A DNA stretch of 50,428 bases from Syntrophaceae bacterium (GTDB taxonomy: Bacteria > Desulfobacterota > Syntrophia > Syntrophales > UBA5619), in NCBI GenBank assembly GCA_003141195.1, contig PLLC01000052.1:1-50428 (forward strand). Direction: 5' to 3'. The first letter of the stretch is position 1, and the number at the start of each line of letters is the position of its first letter. The position numbers and the translations under genes were made by a program. The notes under the pieces were generated by a model. The model ran no database searches, was not told the DNA's origin, and saw only the letters and a list, made by a program, of their open reading frames with translations. Shown piece by piece: positions 35,791 through 44,572 of the stretch.

Positions 35791-36567
35791 ATGTTCAGTG
35801 AATCATATGAAAATCGCTATGGCACCCCTTGGTCAAGAGAGGAACTGATCCTCGCCTTCGAGCTTTATTGCAGGATACCCTTCCAGAAGACAAAGACAAA
35901 CAACCCTGCCGTACAGAAACTCGCGAAGTTGCTGGGGCGATCACCGGCATCCGTGGCAAGAAAGTTGGGTAATTTTGGATCATTCGATCCTGAGCTCCAA
36001 AAAGCGAAAATCAGCGGTCTGATTCACGTAAGTAAACTCGATCGCCAGATTTGGGATGAATTTCATGAGAACTGGGGCGAATTGGTTTGGGAAGCGAACA
36101 AATTAAGGCACGAATTCATGGAACAAACCGCTGATCAGGTGTTCTTGGATCGTCCTAGTGGAGCCTCCGAAACGCTTAGGATGACCAAACAACGTATCCA
36201 TCAGTCTTTTTTCCGTGAAACCATTCTCAGCAGTTACAACGAAACTTGCTGCATAACCGGTTTACAGGTCCGCGAGTGCCTTATAGCGAGTCATATCGTA
36301 CCCTGGAGCACAAGCGAAAAATACCGCACAGATCCGACTAATGGCCTTTGTTTGAGTGCAACCTTTGATCGCCTATTCGATTCAGGTTTCATCACTGTCT
36401 CAGAAAGCCTTACTGTTTGCGTATCGGAAACACTGCTTCAGATACGGAACCCTGTTGTGAAGAATCTGATTGATATTTATCACGGGAAACCCATTATTCG
36501 ACCGCAGCGTTTTTTGCCATCGATGGAAAAATTACACTGGCATCGAACCAACGTGTTCAGAAAGTAG
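35791..36567 (+). CDS. HNH endonuclease domain protein (possible solitary restriction enzyme)
   Basis: A 258-residue protein with a C-terminal HNH_2-type nuclease. C153/C154 and ITGL start the beta-beta-alpha metal fold, H168 in ASHIVPW is the first catalytic residue, N184 in DPTNGLCLS the second, and D193/D197 in FDRLFD the metal-side position. The N-terminal 130 residues contain SREELILAFELYCRIPF and KLAKLLGRSPASVARKLGNF, a helix-turn-helix-like segment shared with related restriction endonucleases. Base composition is clearly AT-richer than gatB and mtnA on either side. No methyltransferase accompanies it. Ribosome-binding site weak. DNA cleavage in defence is plausible; housekeeping is not excluded. 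Confidence 0.75.
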   Translation: MFSESYENRYGTPWSREELILAFELYCRIPFQKTKTNNPAVQKLAKLLGRSPASVARKLGNFGSFDPELQKAKISGLIHVSKLDRQIWDEFHENWGELVWEANKLRHEFMEQTADQVFLDRPSGASETLRMTKQRIHQSFFRETILSSYNETCCITGLQVRECLIASHIVPWSTSEKYRTDPTNGLCLSATFDRLFDSGFITVSESLTVCVSETLLQIRNPVVKNLIDIYHGKPIIRPQRFLPSMEKLHWHRTNVFRK

Positions 36568-36590
36568 AGTCTCAGAATAAAGGAGCATCT

Positions 36591-36848
36591 ATGACTACAG
36601 AAGGTATGTTATTGGAATCAAGAATTCATGAGTATGAGAATCTGCTTAAAGTGATGAGGGATGAACGCCAAACGGATCAAGATGATTCGATCAGCATTAC
36701 ACAAGCCCTATGCAGAAATGCGGATTGGACAGTAAGCGGGGCACAGGAAATTGTGGAGTTGGTTAAAAATTATGGAACTTTTATACTCCGAAATGCTTTA
36801 GCGGTTGCAGTCGTATTAGGTATGGAGGATGGTAACAAAGGTTTTTAA
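36591..36848 (+). CDS. Small protein of unknown function downstream of the HNH nuclease
   Basis: I do not recognise this 85-residue protein. The N-terminal half is charged and helical (SRIHEYENLLKVMRDE), and the second half reads ADWTVSGAQEIVELVKNYGTFILRNALAVAVVLG, an amphipathic then hydrophobic helix, ending in an acidic tail. A good AAAGGAG lies five bases before ATG 36591. It is 23 bp after the HNH gene and shares its lower G+C, so the two probably form one acquired module; it ends nine bases before mtnA. It may be an immunity partner or simply a passenger. Confidence 0.6.
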   Translation: MTTEGMLLESRIHEYENLLKVMRDERQTDQDDSISITQALCRNADWTVSGAQEIVELVKNYGTFILRNALAVAVVLGMEDGNKGF

Positions 36849-36857
36849 AGTCAGGAT

Positions 36858-38090
36858 ATGCAGATAAACGAAGAAGCGGAGATCCGGACCATTTTATGGC
36901 AGGATAAAAACGTCGTCATGCTCGACCAGCGGGCTCTGCCGCTTGCAGAAAGGTATGTGACGTGCACCGATTACCGTGAAGTCATCGCGGCGATCAAAGA
37001 CCTGACCATCCGCGGCGCCCCGGCGATCGGCGTCGCCGCGGCGATGGGAATCGCTTTGGGTGCCCTCCGTCTTCCCGACTCTTCCCCCGAGGCCTTCCGG
37101 CAGACCTTTGACGACATCTGTACGCAGTTCGCGGCCTCGCGCCCAACGGCCCGGAACCTCTTCTGGGCGATTGACCGGATGCGCCGTCGCTGCTACGAAA
37201 CCCTGGCCCGTATCCCGGGACGGGATGAGGAATCCTGCCTTCCGGCGGAGGCCTCTTCCCGCCTTTCGGAACGATCCGCCTCCGGACCGCAAAGCCGGGC
37301 TGAAAATTTGCTGTCATGTTATCAGGGCAGAGATGGGGCGCCGCCGGGGGATGAGCTTCCGGTGGTGCAGGGAAAGGCGACAACCGGTCCAATGATCCGG
37401 GAGGCCCTGATCGCCGAGGCGATCAAAATCGGTGAGGAGGATATCGCAATCAACCGCCGTCTCGGCCAAAACGGCCGCGACCTGATCCCGGACGGCGCCC
37501 GGATCCTGACCCACTGTAACGCCGGTGCGCTTGCCACCGCCGGTTACGGGACGGCGCTGGGCGTCATCCGCGCGGCCTGCGAAGCGGGCAAGAAAATCCA
37601 TGTTTATGTTGACGAGACCCGTCCCATCCTCCAGGGGGCGAGGCTGACCGCTTGGGAACTGATGCGCGAGGGCATTCCCTGCACGCTGATCGCGGACAAC
37701 ATGGCGGGTTTCCTGATGCAAAGGAAAAAGGTCGATCTGGTCATCGTTGGCGCCGACCGGATTGCCGGAAACGGCGACACGGCGAACAAGATCGGAACCT
37801 ACCCCCTCGCCCTCCTCGCACGGGCGCACGGGATTCCGTTCTACGTGGCAGCGCCCCTCTCGACGATCGATCCGGCGCTGCCGGACGGCGGGACGATCCC
37901 GATCGAGGAGCGAAATCCGGACGAGGTAACCCGGTGCGGCGGCGTCCGGACGGCCCCGGAAGGGATCGCCGTCTGGAATCCCGCCTTCGATATTACGCCT
38001 TATAATCTCATCTCTGCGATCATCACCGAAGCAGGCGTGTTCCGGCCGCCTTACGAAGAAGCGATCAAAGGGGCAACGAGGGGCGGATGA
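36858..38090 (+). CDS. mtnA: Methylthioribose-1-phosphate isomerase with a 60-residue insertion
   Basis: A 410-residue isomerase of the methionine salvage pathway (MTR-1-P to MTRu-1-P). Motifs are [15 protein letters not shown] (50-64), catalytic C220 in [33 protein letters not shown] and D300 in [21 protein letters not shown]. In the Bacillus enzyme the Cys and Asp are residues 160 and 240, so both are shifted by exactly 60 here. The extra residues lie near 121-180, a Ser/Arg/Gly-rich, low-complexity-looking segment (about 37218-37397), and the frame remains open. Activity is probably retained, as the insert falls in a variable loop between domains. It starts nine bp after the small unknown gene and overlaps the radical SAM gene by 4 bases. 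Confidence 0.9.
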   Translation: MQINEEAEIRTILWQDKNVVMLDQRALPLAERYVTCTDYREVIAAIKDLTIRGAPAIGVAAAMGIALGALRLPDSSPEAFRQTFDDICTQFAASRPTARNLFWAIDRMRRRCYETLARIPGRDEESCLPAEASSRLSERSASGPQSRAENLLSCYQGRDGAPPGDELPVVQGKATTGPMIREALIAEAIKIGEEDIAINRRLGQNGRDLIPDGARILTHCNAGALATAGYGTALGVIRAACEAGKKIHVYVDETRPILQGARLTAWELMREGIPCTLIADNMAGFLMQRKKVDLVIVGADRIAGNGDTANKIGTYPLALLARAHGIPFYVAAPLSTIDPALPDGGTIPIEERNPDEVTRCGGVRTAPEGIAVWNPAFDITPYNLISAIITEAGVFRPPYEEAIKGATRGG

Positions 38091-38830
38091 AGATCAAAGA
38101 GATTTGGGCAAAGTCCATTCTGTCAAAATCCCAGATCTACGACTACGCCGTCAACCCCTACGTGGGGTGCAGCCACGGCTGCCGGTACTGTTACGCCGCG
38201 TTCATGAAGCGCTTTACGGGGCACACGGAGAGATGGGGAGAATTTGTCGACGTCAAGATCAATGCCCCGGAGCTTTTGGCCAGGGAGATTGCCAGGCGGA
38301 AAAGGGGAAGAGTCTGGGTGAGCGGCGTCTGCGATCCGTATCAGATGGCGGAGCAGAAGTACGGGCTGACAAGAAGGTGTCTCGAGATCCTGGTGGAAAA
38401 CGGCTGGCCCGTGACCGTTCAAACCAAGTCACCCCTGGTCTTGCGGGACAGCGGGATCCTGGAAAAATCGAAAGAGGCCGAGGTCGGCTTCACCATCACC
38501 ACCGCCGACGAAGGGATCAGAAGGCTCTTTGAACCGGGGGCGCCCCCGATCCGGGATCGGATCGACGCCTTGGGAGCCCTGCATTCCAAGGGGATCAGTA
38601 CCTTTGCGATGATCGCCCCCGTCCTGCCGGGTGCAGAAGATCTGGTCACATTGCTTGCGGGCAGGGTGGACCATGTCCTGGTGGATCGGCTGAATTATCA
38701 CTACGCCAACCGGATCTACCGGGAGAACGGGATGGAATGGGCAAAGGAGGAACCGTTCTTTCTCCAGGCAGCCGAAGAACTCAGAAGGGGCTTCGAGGGG
38801 CAGGGGATTCCCGTGCAAATTCTTTATTGA
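38087..38830 (+). CDS. Radical SAM protein, SplB-like (SPL family)
   Basis: A 247-residue radical SAM enzyme. The cluster-binding CxxxCxxC is C28, C32 and C35 in [11 protein letters not shown], with [27 protein letters not shown] following, as in the Rv2578c/SplB-like group (COG1533). These small members lack the spore photoproduct lyase lesion-binding tail, and their reaction is generally unknown. The start ATG overlaps the mtnA stop (ATGA), suggesting coupling with methionine salvage, which would recycle the methylthioadenosine made by SAM chemistry. The 3' end overlaps the convergent ftcD gene by 50 bases. Cytoplasmic. Substrate not inferable. Confidence 0.85.
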   Translation: MKIKEIWAKSILSKSQIYDYAVNPYVGCSHGCRYCYAAFMKRFTGHTERWGEFVDVKINAPELLAREIARRKRGRVWVSGVCDPYQMAEQKYGLTRRCLEILVENGWPVTVQTKSPLVLRDSGILEKSKEAEVGFTITTADEGIRRLFEPGAPPIRDRIDALGALHSKGISTFAMIAPVLPGAEDLVTLLAGRVDHVLVDRLNYHYANRIYRENGMEWAKEEPFFLQAAEELRRGFEGQGIPVQILY

Positions 38831-39857
38831 GGCGGCATTCGATGATCTTCTCTTCTGCGACAAAGGGTTTCAGGTCGTTCAGGCCGAGCGAGCGTATCGC
38901 GGTTCGGATCAGTTCCTCCTCAGGGACACCGGCGGAACGCCGCTGCTTATGAAGGAAATATCGGCCGGCCTCGGTCAAGGCCCTTTTGGGGACAAGCCCC
39001 ACGATCTCCGAGCCGGTGACCCGGAGCCCCAGAGATTCCGCGCTGCGTCGGACCTCCTCAAAAGCCCTGTGAATGGGCGTCACGGAGATATCGATCAGAT
39101 TCATGGAGACTTGGGCGATCCCGTATTCCCGGATATACCAGCCGATCGCCTTGCAGGCCTTCAGGGTTCCGGGGACGCGTAAGGGGTTCCCTTCCGCATC
39201 CCGGACAACGTTTATGCCTTCTTTGCGGGGGCGGCCTTTCTCGCGGATCTCCGCGGCGATCATGCCGGCCAGCCGTTCGGATGTCGTGTTCAGGTTCACG
39301 TTGTAGGCCACGAGGAAATCCCGGGCGCCGATCACGGTGGCGCCCGCCCCGGCGTTGAACCGGGCCGGCCCGAAATCCGGTTTCCAGCGCGGGTCCCGGA
39401 GGCGCTCTGAGAGCCCCTCGTATTCACCCATCCGGCAGAAGGCGAGATTCCGTCTCTCCTCGGTGAATGCCGCATTTTCATACAAGTAGACGGGGATTTG
39501 CAGTTCCCGGCCGACCCGCTCCGCGAGCGTTCGGGCTAGGGCGACCGCCTCTTCCATAGAAATGCCGGAGACGGGGACAAGGGGACAGACATCGGTGGCT
39601 CCGATCCGGGGGTGTTTCCCGGAATGCCCTCTCATGTCGATGAGCTCCGCCGCCTTTTCAATGGCGGCAAAGGCGGCCTTGACCACCGCATCGGGCGGTC
39701 CCACAAAGGTGATCACGGTACGGTTGGCGGCCCTCCCCGGATCCACATCCAGGAGTCTGATCCCTTTCACCGCCTCGATCCGGTCGGTGATCCGGTGGAT
39801 CACCTCCATGTCGTTGCCCTCGCTGAAGTTGGGAACGCATTCCAATAAAGCAGGCAT
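38781..39857 (-). CDS. ftcD: Glutamate formimidoyltransferase
   Basis: A 358-residue formiminotransferase that moves the formimino group from formiminoglutamate to tetrahydrofolate, linking histidine breakdown to one-carbon metabolism. N- and C-subdomains are present: LLECVPNFSEG at the start, RGHSGKHPRIGATDVCPLVP with catalytic H82, and RFNAGAGATVIGARDFLVAYNVNLNT. It is the stand-alone form without the cyclodeaminase domain found in mammals. The last ~17 codons overlap the convergent radical SAM gene. The start ATG at 39857 has GGACGGAAATGCC upstream, a weak site. No other histidine-degradation gene is in the window, so it may instead serve folate or purine fermentation routes. Confidence 0.9.
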   Translation of the reverse strand: MPALLECVPNFSEGNDMEVIHRITDRIEAVKGIRLLDVDPGRAANRTVITFVGPPDAVVKAAFAAIEKAAELIDMRGHSGKHPRIGATDVCPLVPVSGISMEEAVALARTLAERVGRELQIPVYLYENAAFTEERRNLAFCRMGEYEGLSERLRDPRWKPDFGPARFNAGAGATVIGARDFLVAYNVNLNTTSERLAGMIAAEIREKGRPRKEGINVVRDAEGNPLRVPGTLKACKAIGWYIREYGIAQVSMNLIDISVTPIHRAFEEVRRSAESLGLRVTGSEIVGLVPKRALTEAGRYFLHKQRRSAGVPEEELIRTAIRSLGLNDLKPFVAEEKIIECRLNKEFARESPAPRSPF

Positions 39858-39914
39858 GGCATTTCCGTCCTGAGTTGGGAATGGAATATCTTACTATTAC
39901 TCCGACAATTAAAC

Positions 39915-40021
39915 ATATCAAATGTCATGCCGGACCCCGTATCAGGTACGGGGCAGGCCCGATCCGGCATCCAGTTCAATTCTGGATTCCCGCTTTCGCG
40001 GGAATGACGGTTTTGACATAT
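39915..40021. repeat. REP-like palindromic repeat pair
   Basis: Two strong hairpins: ATGCCGGA (39927-39934) pairs with TCCGGCAT (39963-39970) and encloses CCCCGTA-tcagg-TACGGGG, and TTCCCGC-tttc-GCGGGAA (39987-40004). The outer parts, ATATCAAATGTCAT and TGACGGTTTTGACATAT, are roughly inverted. This is the common proteobacterial TCATTCCCGCGAAAGCGGGAAT type of repeat. No coding potential. The rest of 39858-40140 holds nothing I recognise. Confidence 0.65.
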
Positions 40022-40149
40022 ATTGTTGCCAAAGTAATAACTTTATATCATGATCCCTTAAGGAGCAGAAATGGTTTTTAGGCCTCCTCGGATATTCGTG
40101 ATTCAGCCGGAACCGGAGCGGGGAAAATGGCGACGGGCCAGGGCGGGGC

Positions 40150-40479
40150 AAGTATGGTTGCCCCGAGATCTTCAATACGAACCAGGGCAGCCAGTTCACC
40201 GCGGAAGCGTTTACAGACACTCTCCGTTCGAGAGGCATTTCAATCAGCATGGAAGGCAAGGGCCGTTGGACGAATAACGTCTTTATCGAACGGCTCTGGA
40301 AAAGCGTCAAGTATGAGGATATATACCTAAATGCGTATGGTTCAATGGCGGAGATGAAGAAAGGTCTTGCCACCTATTTCATGTTCTACAACGAAAGACG
40401 AAGGCACCAAAACTTTGACAGGAAGACCCCGGCTGTGGTTTACTTCAGCACTCAACCGCAGAAGCAGGCTGCGGCATGA
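40150..40479 (+). pseudogene. IS3-family transposase orfB fragment (C-terminal integrase core)
   Basis: The frame reads KYGCPEIFNTNQGSQFTAEAF and continues through WTNNVFIERLWKSVKYEDIYL to FYNERRRHQNFDRKTP, the typical C-terminal half of an IS3-type DDE integrase. The second catalytic Asp of the NTDQGSQFT motif is Asn here, the HTH and first Asp are missing, and the glutamate in ERLW is still present. The piece cannot be active. It has an internal ATG at 40249, but nothing suggests it is expressed. Confidence 0.75.
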
Positions 40480-40545
40480 ACATGAACCCAGAGCAGTTTC
40501 CCACTTATAAATCCCTGTTTCCTGTCCTAAGAACCCAGACCACCT
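40150..40545 (+). mobile_element. IS3-family remnant (right end)
   Basis: Only the 3' part of an IS3-type element remains: the end of orfB (see 40150-40479) and a tail ending near CCTAAGAACCCAGACCACCT, similar to the right inverted repeats of this family. The left end and orfA are absent; sequence left of 40140 is unrelated. The element lies between the REP-like repeat and dppD. Beyond it, 40546-40687 shows only the hairpin CCAGAC-cacct-GTCTGG (overlapping the end) and no gene. Confidence 0.65.
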
Positions 40546-40687
40546 GTCTGGCATGAAGGAGAGTGTTACAGGATTCGACCGGTCCAGAGGGGAAGAGAAA
40601 CGATCTGGCGGGGCAGTCAGGACGGCGGTATAACCGAGAAACAGGATAGGCGTCCGCTGCAGGAGAAGCGATCAGGGAGAAGAAACC

Positions 40688-41686
40688 GTGTCTCGTGAAG
40701 CACTACTGGAAATCAAAAATCTGAAGACCCATTTCTTTACCGACGCAGGTGTGGCCCGGGCCGTCGACGGTATGGACCTGACGCTCTCTCGGGGGAAAAC
40801 TCTGGGCGTCATCGGCGAATCGGGGTGCGGGAAGAGCGTCACGGCGCTCTCCGTCATGCAGCTCGTCGCCGCACCGGCGGGGCGGATTGTCGCGGGCGAG
40901 ATCCTTTTCGAAGGGCAGGATCTCCTGAAGAAGAGCCGGGAGGAGATGCGCGCGATCCGAGGGAACGAGATCGCCATGATCTTTCAGGAACCCATGACAT
41001 CGCTCAATCCCGTATTCACGATCGGCTATCAGATCATGGAGCCGATCATTCTTCACCAGAAACTCAGCAAGAAAGACGCCCGTAAGAAGGCGATCGAGAT
41101 GATCAATCTGGTGGGCATTCCCTCCCCGGAGAAGCGGATCGATGAGTATCCCCACCACATGAGCGGCGGGATGCGGCAAAGGGCCATGATCGCCATGGCT
41201 CTCTCCTGCCGGCCGAAGCTGTTGATTGCCGATGAACCGACCACGGCGCTCGATGTGACCATCCAGGCGCAGATCCTGCGGCTGATCCGGAAGATCAGGG
41301 AAGAGACCGGTATGGCCGTCATGATGATCACCCACGATCTGGGCGTCATTGCCGAGGTGGCCGAAGATGTGGTGGTGGCCTATGCGGGGAAGGCGGTGGA
41401 GTACGCCGATGTGAGAACGATCTTCCAGAATCCCCTCCATCCCTATACACGCGCCCTTTACAACTCGATTCCCCGGTTGACGGACAGCCGGAAGAAGCGT
41501 CTAAGTGTCATCTCCGGATCGGTGCCCAATCCGCTCGATTTTCCGCCGGGGTGCAGGTTTCATCCTCGCTGCGGCTACGCCCGCGACTTCTGCCGTGAGG
41601 AGGAACCGGCGCTGGAGGATGCCGGCGCCGGCCACCGGGTCCGCTGTTTTATGTACAATGAGAAGAAAAAAAGCTTCTTTGCCTGA
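40688..41686 (+). CDS. dppD: Oligopeptide/dipeptide ABC transporter ATPase DppD/OppD
   Basis: A 332-residue ATPase: Walker A GESGCGKS, signature MSGGMRQR, Walker [14 protein letters not shown]-loop ITHDLG, then the peptide-importer-specific C-terminal domain with CRFHPRC and later cysteines that bind a 4Fe-4S cluster in homologues. The start is GTG 40688, with GGGAG eight bases upstream. It is paired with the next ATPase 20 bp downstream. No DppA, DppB or DppC gene is found in the window, and upstream lies an IS remnant, so the permease genes may have been lost by a deletion or lie elsewhere. Cargo: peptides or nickel, unresolved. Confidence 0.9.
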   Translation: MSREALLEIKNLKTHFFTDAGVARAVDGMDLTLSRGKTLGVIGESGCGKSVTALSVMQLVAAPAGRIVAGEILFEGQDLLKKSREEMRAIRGNEIAMIFQEPMTSLNPVFTIGYQIMEPIILHQKLSKKDARKKAIEMINLVGIPSPEKRIDEYPHHMSGGMRQRAMIAMALSCRPKLLIADEPTTALDVTIQAQILRLIRKIREETGMAVMMITHDLGVIAEVAEDVVVAYAGKAVEYADVRTIFQNPLHPYTRALYNSIPRLTDSRKKRLSVISGSVPNPLDFPPGCRFHPRCGYARDFCREEEPALEDAGAGHRVRCFMYNEKKKSFFA

Positions 41687-41706
41687 GAAACTCGGAGAAA
41701 GAGATC

Positions 41707-42690
41707 TTGCTGGACGTTAAAGACTTGAAGAAATATTTCCCGATCCGGGGCGGCGTTTTTTCCCGTATCCGGGGACAGGTTCAGGCCGTGGACGGCGTCA
41801 GCTTCCACCTCAATCGGGGCGAGATCCTGGGGCTCGTGGGGGAATCGGGCTGCGGAAAGACGACGGTGGGGAGGCTGGCCCTGGGACTCCTGGAACCGAC
41901 GGCCGGAGAGATCACCTTTGAGGGGGTGAATCTGGCGGGGCTTACGAAAGAGGAACTGCGACGGATCAAGCGGGACATGCAGATCATCTTTCAGGATCCC
42001 TATTCCTCCTTGAATCCCCGGATGACGGCGGGGGATATTATCGGCGAGCCGCTCCAGATCCACGGTGTCGCAAAGGGGAGGGAGAAAAAAGACCGGGTGG
42101 CCGCCCTGCTGGAGACGGTGGGGATGGATCCCCGGTATGCCCGGAAGTACCCCCATGAGTTCAGCGGCGGGCAGCGGCAGCGGATCGGGGTGGCCCGTGC
42201 GTTGGCCCTGAATCCCAAGCTGATCGTCTGTGACGAACCCTTGTCGGCCCTGGATGTGTCGATTCAGGCCCAGGTGATCAATCTTCTGGAGGATCTGCAG
42301 GCCCGTTTCGGCCTCACGTATCTGTTTATTGCCCACGACCTGAGCGTCATCAAGCATATCTCCGACCGGGTCGCCGTCATGTATTTGGGAAAGATCGTGG
42401 AAACCGCCGGCACGGACGAACTCTATGGGCATCCCCTCCATCCCTATACGGAGGCCCTCCTTTCAGCCGTGCCGGTGCCGGACCCGACGCTGGCGCGGAA
42501 GCAGATCATCCTCAAGGGGGATGTCCCCAGCCCGATTAACCCGCCCTCGGGCTGCCATTTCCGCACCCGCTGCCCCTATACCCGGCCTGTCTGCGCCGAG
42601 CGGGAACCGCTTCTCGTGGAGTTGGAAAAGGGACATGAGGCGGCCTGTCACAAACTCGATGCGGCCCTGGCGGCCCACTGGGGGGAGTAG
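41707..42690 (+). CDS. dppF: Oligopeptide/dipeptide ABC transporter ATPase DppF/OppF
   Basis: A 327-residue partner ATPase: Walker [10 protein letters not shown], signature FSGGQRQR, Walker [14 protein letters not shown]-loop IAHDLS, and the C-terminal CHFRTRCPY segment with further cysteines. The start is TTG 41707, nine bases after GGAG; the protein then reads [10 protein letters not shown] as expected for OppF. It lies 20 bp after dppD. Its 3' end is followed by 130 bp without a recognisable gene and then by the MttB remnant. Full length, so the ATPase pair could serve a transporter encoded elsewhere. Confidence 0.9.
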   Translation: MLDVKDLKKYFPIRGGVFSRIRGQVQAVDGVSFHLNRGEILGLVGESGCGKTTVGRLALGLLEPTAGEITFEGVNLAGLTKEELRRIKRDMQIIFQDPYSSLNPRMTAGDIIGEPLQIHGVAKGREKKDRVAALLETVGMDPRYARKYPHEFSGGQRQRIGVARALALNPKLIVCDEPLSALDVSIQAQVINLLEDLQARFGLTYLFIAHDLSVIKHISDRVAVMYLGKIVETAGTDELYGHPLHPYTEALLSAVPVPDPTLARKQIILKGDVPSPINPPSGCHFRTRCPYTRPVCAEREPLLVELEKGHEAACHKLDAALAAHWGE

Positions 42691-42818
42691 CCCCGGAAAA
42701 ATGGCGGTGAGCGGACGGGAGGCGGGCTTCCCCGGCGGTTGCACCCCGGGAGGAGCCCGGGAGAAGAGAAGAAAAACGGGCGGAAGGGGTTTTTGCGGAG
42801 GCAACAGGGGAATCCCGG

Positions 42819-43108
42819 GAGGAAACTACCTCTCCTCTCCGCAGACGGTCCGGTTCATGCGCCAGGAGTATTTCCGGCCCTCCGTGGCCGACCGTCAGAA
42901 CCGGGAAGCCTGGGAGGCCGCCGGTGCGCCGGACGGCCGGGAAAGGGCGCGCAGGCTGGCAAAAAGGATCCTGGAGACCCACCGGCCGGTGGCGATCGAC
43001 CCGGCGGTTGACGGAGAGATCCGGAAGCGTTTCACCATCCTTCCCTTGGGGCTTTCCCGGGAGCTCAATGATTCTTTGCGGACGCAGTTTCCCGGGATCA
43101 GTCCGTGA
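42819..43108 (+). pseudogene. Trimethylamine methyltransferase (MttB-family) C-terminal remnant
   Basis: In this frame the peptide runs YLSSPQTVRFMRQEYF, then DRQNREAWEAAGAPDGRERA, then RPVAIDPAVDGEIRKRF, the recognisable C-terminal ~90 residues of MttB-superfamily corrinoid methyltransferases (normally about 470-500 residues). No upstream methyltransferase body exists: the frame before it is a shadow of dppF. It lies directly upstream of an intact corrinoid-protein gene, the normal MttB-MttC order, so the enzyme gene appears to have been deleted at its 5' end, perhaps in the event that joined it to dppF. No amber codon can be assessed in such a short piece. Confidence 0.65.
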
Positions 43109-43248
43109 TGGGCATGGTTCCGCGGTCGCACCGGCGGTCTGGTCCGGCGAAGGCCGTAACGGCGCCATGGCAGTGAAGATCATTCCCCTTTACGCGCGGC
43201 GAAAATAACGGGAGAGGGGATACGTAATCGAGAAAAGGAGATGAACCG

Positions 43249-43881
43249 ATGGAGCTATTGGAGAAAATTTCGGAGGAGCTGCAAAATGGCAACTTTATCG
43301 ATGTGCCTAAACTGACACGGGAAGCCCTGGTTCAGGGCATTTCGCCGGCGGTGATCCTCAGCGACGCTCTGGTTGCCGGCATGGACGTGGTGGGGGAGAA
43401 GTTCCGCCGGGATGAGCTCTTCATGCCCGAGGTCCTCATCGCGGCGAAGGCCATGCAAGCGGCCATGGCGGTCCTGCGGCCCAGGCTCATTGAAACGGGG
43501 GCGGAAACGGCAGGGACGATTGTCATCGGCACAATCCAGGGGGACCTCCATGATATCGGCAAAAACCTTGTGGGGATGTTTTTCGAGGGCGCGGGCTATC
43601 AAGTGATCGATCTGGGCGTGGATGTGGCGCCAGGACGTTTTGTCGAGGCGGTGAGGACCCACAAGCCCGATATCGTCGGCCTTTCAGCGCTGCTCACCAC
43701 GACAATGTCCCGGATGAGGGAGGTTATCGAATCCCTCGTGGAGGCGGGCCTGCGGGGCCGTGTGAAGGTGATGGTGGGGGGGGCGCCGGTGACGGAGAAG
43801 TTCGCCCGGGATATCGGGGCGGACGGCTATTCCCCCGATGCGGCCAGCGCCGTCGAAAAAGCTCGTACCCTGAAACCCTGA
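43249..43881 (+). CDS. Corrinoid (B12-binding) methyltransferase protein, MttC/MtbC-like
   Basis: A 210-residue two-domain protein: an N-terminal helical cap (about 1-85, with VLIAAKAMQAAMAVLRP) and a Rossmann B12 domain with the lower-ligand motif DLHDIG (99-104; H101 is the Co ligand), and the late VGLSALLTTTMSRM and VMVGGAPVT. It would carry a methyl group between a substrate-specific MttB-type enzyme and a second methyltransferase. The start ATG at 43249 has AAAAGGAG close upstream. Its partner gene is reduced to a remnant, so this protein may now be orphaned or serve a methyltransferase encoded elsewhere. The reading frame is intact and well conserved. Confidence 0.9.
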   Translation: MELLEKISEELQNGNFIDVPKLTREALVQGISPAVILSDALVAGMDVVGEKFRRDELFMPEVLIAAKAMQAAMAVLRPRLIETGAETAGTIVIGTIQGDLHDIGKNLVGMFFEGAGYQVIDLGVDVAPGRFVEAVRTHKPDIVGLSALLTTTMSRMREVIESLVEAGLRGRVKVMVGGAPVTEKFARDIGADGYSPDAASAVEKARTLKP

Positions 43882-43913
43882 ACGTGCCGGAAGCGGCGTT
43901 TCCGTAATAAACC

Positions 43914-44282
43914 ATGAGCGACACCATCGGCCTTTCAACGATCCTGGCTACGAACGCCATCGTGGAGGGGGCCAGGAGGCGAGTTTTAGGCCTCCTCATC
44001 GGTTACGGTCCCGATGATTTTCCTCACGCCCTGAGGGAGGATGCCGTGCTGATCCGGGGCGGCCATGACGTGCGGGGGGAGGAGAGGGAACCCCTCGATA
44101 CGGAAACCCTGCGGGAGATCGTCGAAAGGAAAAAGGGCGGGATCGAGGCCTACGCCGGGGATGTGGAGGTGACCCTGGAGGAGAAGGAGCACTGGGCGAC
44201 CTCCCGGGGTGGAGAATCGCTTTTCATGGAGAAACGGCTGATCGCCAGGGCCGTGGGGAGTCCCCGGTTCGCTCGCGCCTGA
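43914..44282 (+). pseudogene. Truncated hydantoinase/oxoprolinase-like ORF
   Basis: A 122-residue ORF starts IGLSTILATNAIVEGARRRV, LLIGYGP and LIRGGHDVRGEEREPLD, the N-terminal part of hydantoinase A-type ASKHA proteins but without their first ~60 residues (the nucleotide-binding glycine-rich start). After EAYAGDVEVTLEEKEHW the similarity ends, and the tail is unrecognised. Full-length homologues exceed 500 residues. It lies 32 bp after the corrinoid-protein gene, consistent with such ATPases accompanying methyltransferase clusters. I read it as a decayed gene, expressed or not. Confidence 0.5.
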
Positions 44283-44412
44283 ACCGGTCCGGAGGAACAT
44301 TCTCCGGAAAGGCATCCCGCTTTTCTGACCTTCACAGAGATGACCTCCCGTATTTCCGTCCTGTCGATTTCACCGGAACGGCACACAAAATCTGGACAAA
44401 GACGCCGAAAGC

Positions 44413-44565
44413 ATGTACGATCCCGAACAGCTCTGTCGCTTCTGCCTGTTCCCTGCGGCGACCGGAAGAGGCTGCCGGGTCCGATGTCCGTTGGCAGGCG
44501 GACCGCGGTGCGGGGAGGCTGGCATGGGGATGAGCGCCGCCCTTGGATCGATTCAACCGTTGTAG
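44413..44565 (+). CDS. Possible Cys-rich small protein, 50 residues
   Basis: A short ORF (ATG 44413 to TAG 44563-44565) with cysteines at residues 8, 11, 21, 25 and 33, spaced C-x2-C-x9-C-x3-C-x7-C, as in a small zinc- or cluster-binding protein. The start region begins MYDPEQLCRFCLFP. It ends seven bases before the MBL-fold gene at 44573, which has AGAGGGG in between. Its own ribosome-binding site (GAAAG) is weak. Nothing else was found in 44283-44572. Function unknown; the call rests on the cysteine spacing and position. Confidence 0.4.
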   Translation: MYDPEQLCRFCLFPAATGRGCRVRCPLAGGPRCGEAGMGMSAALGSIQPL

Positions 44566-44572
44566 AGGGGTT

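Noticed and set aside
40071-40330. Two plus-strand ORFs (40071-40277 and 40127-40330) over the IS remnant
   Set aside because: They are other frames of the transposase fragment; only the frame with NTNQGSQFT and the downstream integrase core is meaningful.
42425-42818. First half of the frame leading into the MttB remnant
   Set aside because: Up to 42690 it is an out-of-frame copy of dppF, and 42691-42818 has no similarity I recognise, so the remnant is only called from 42819.
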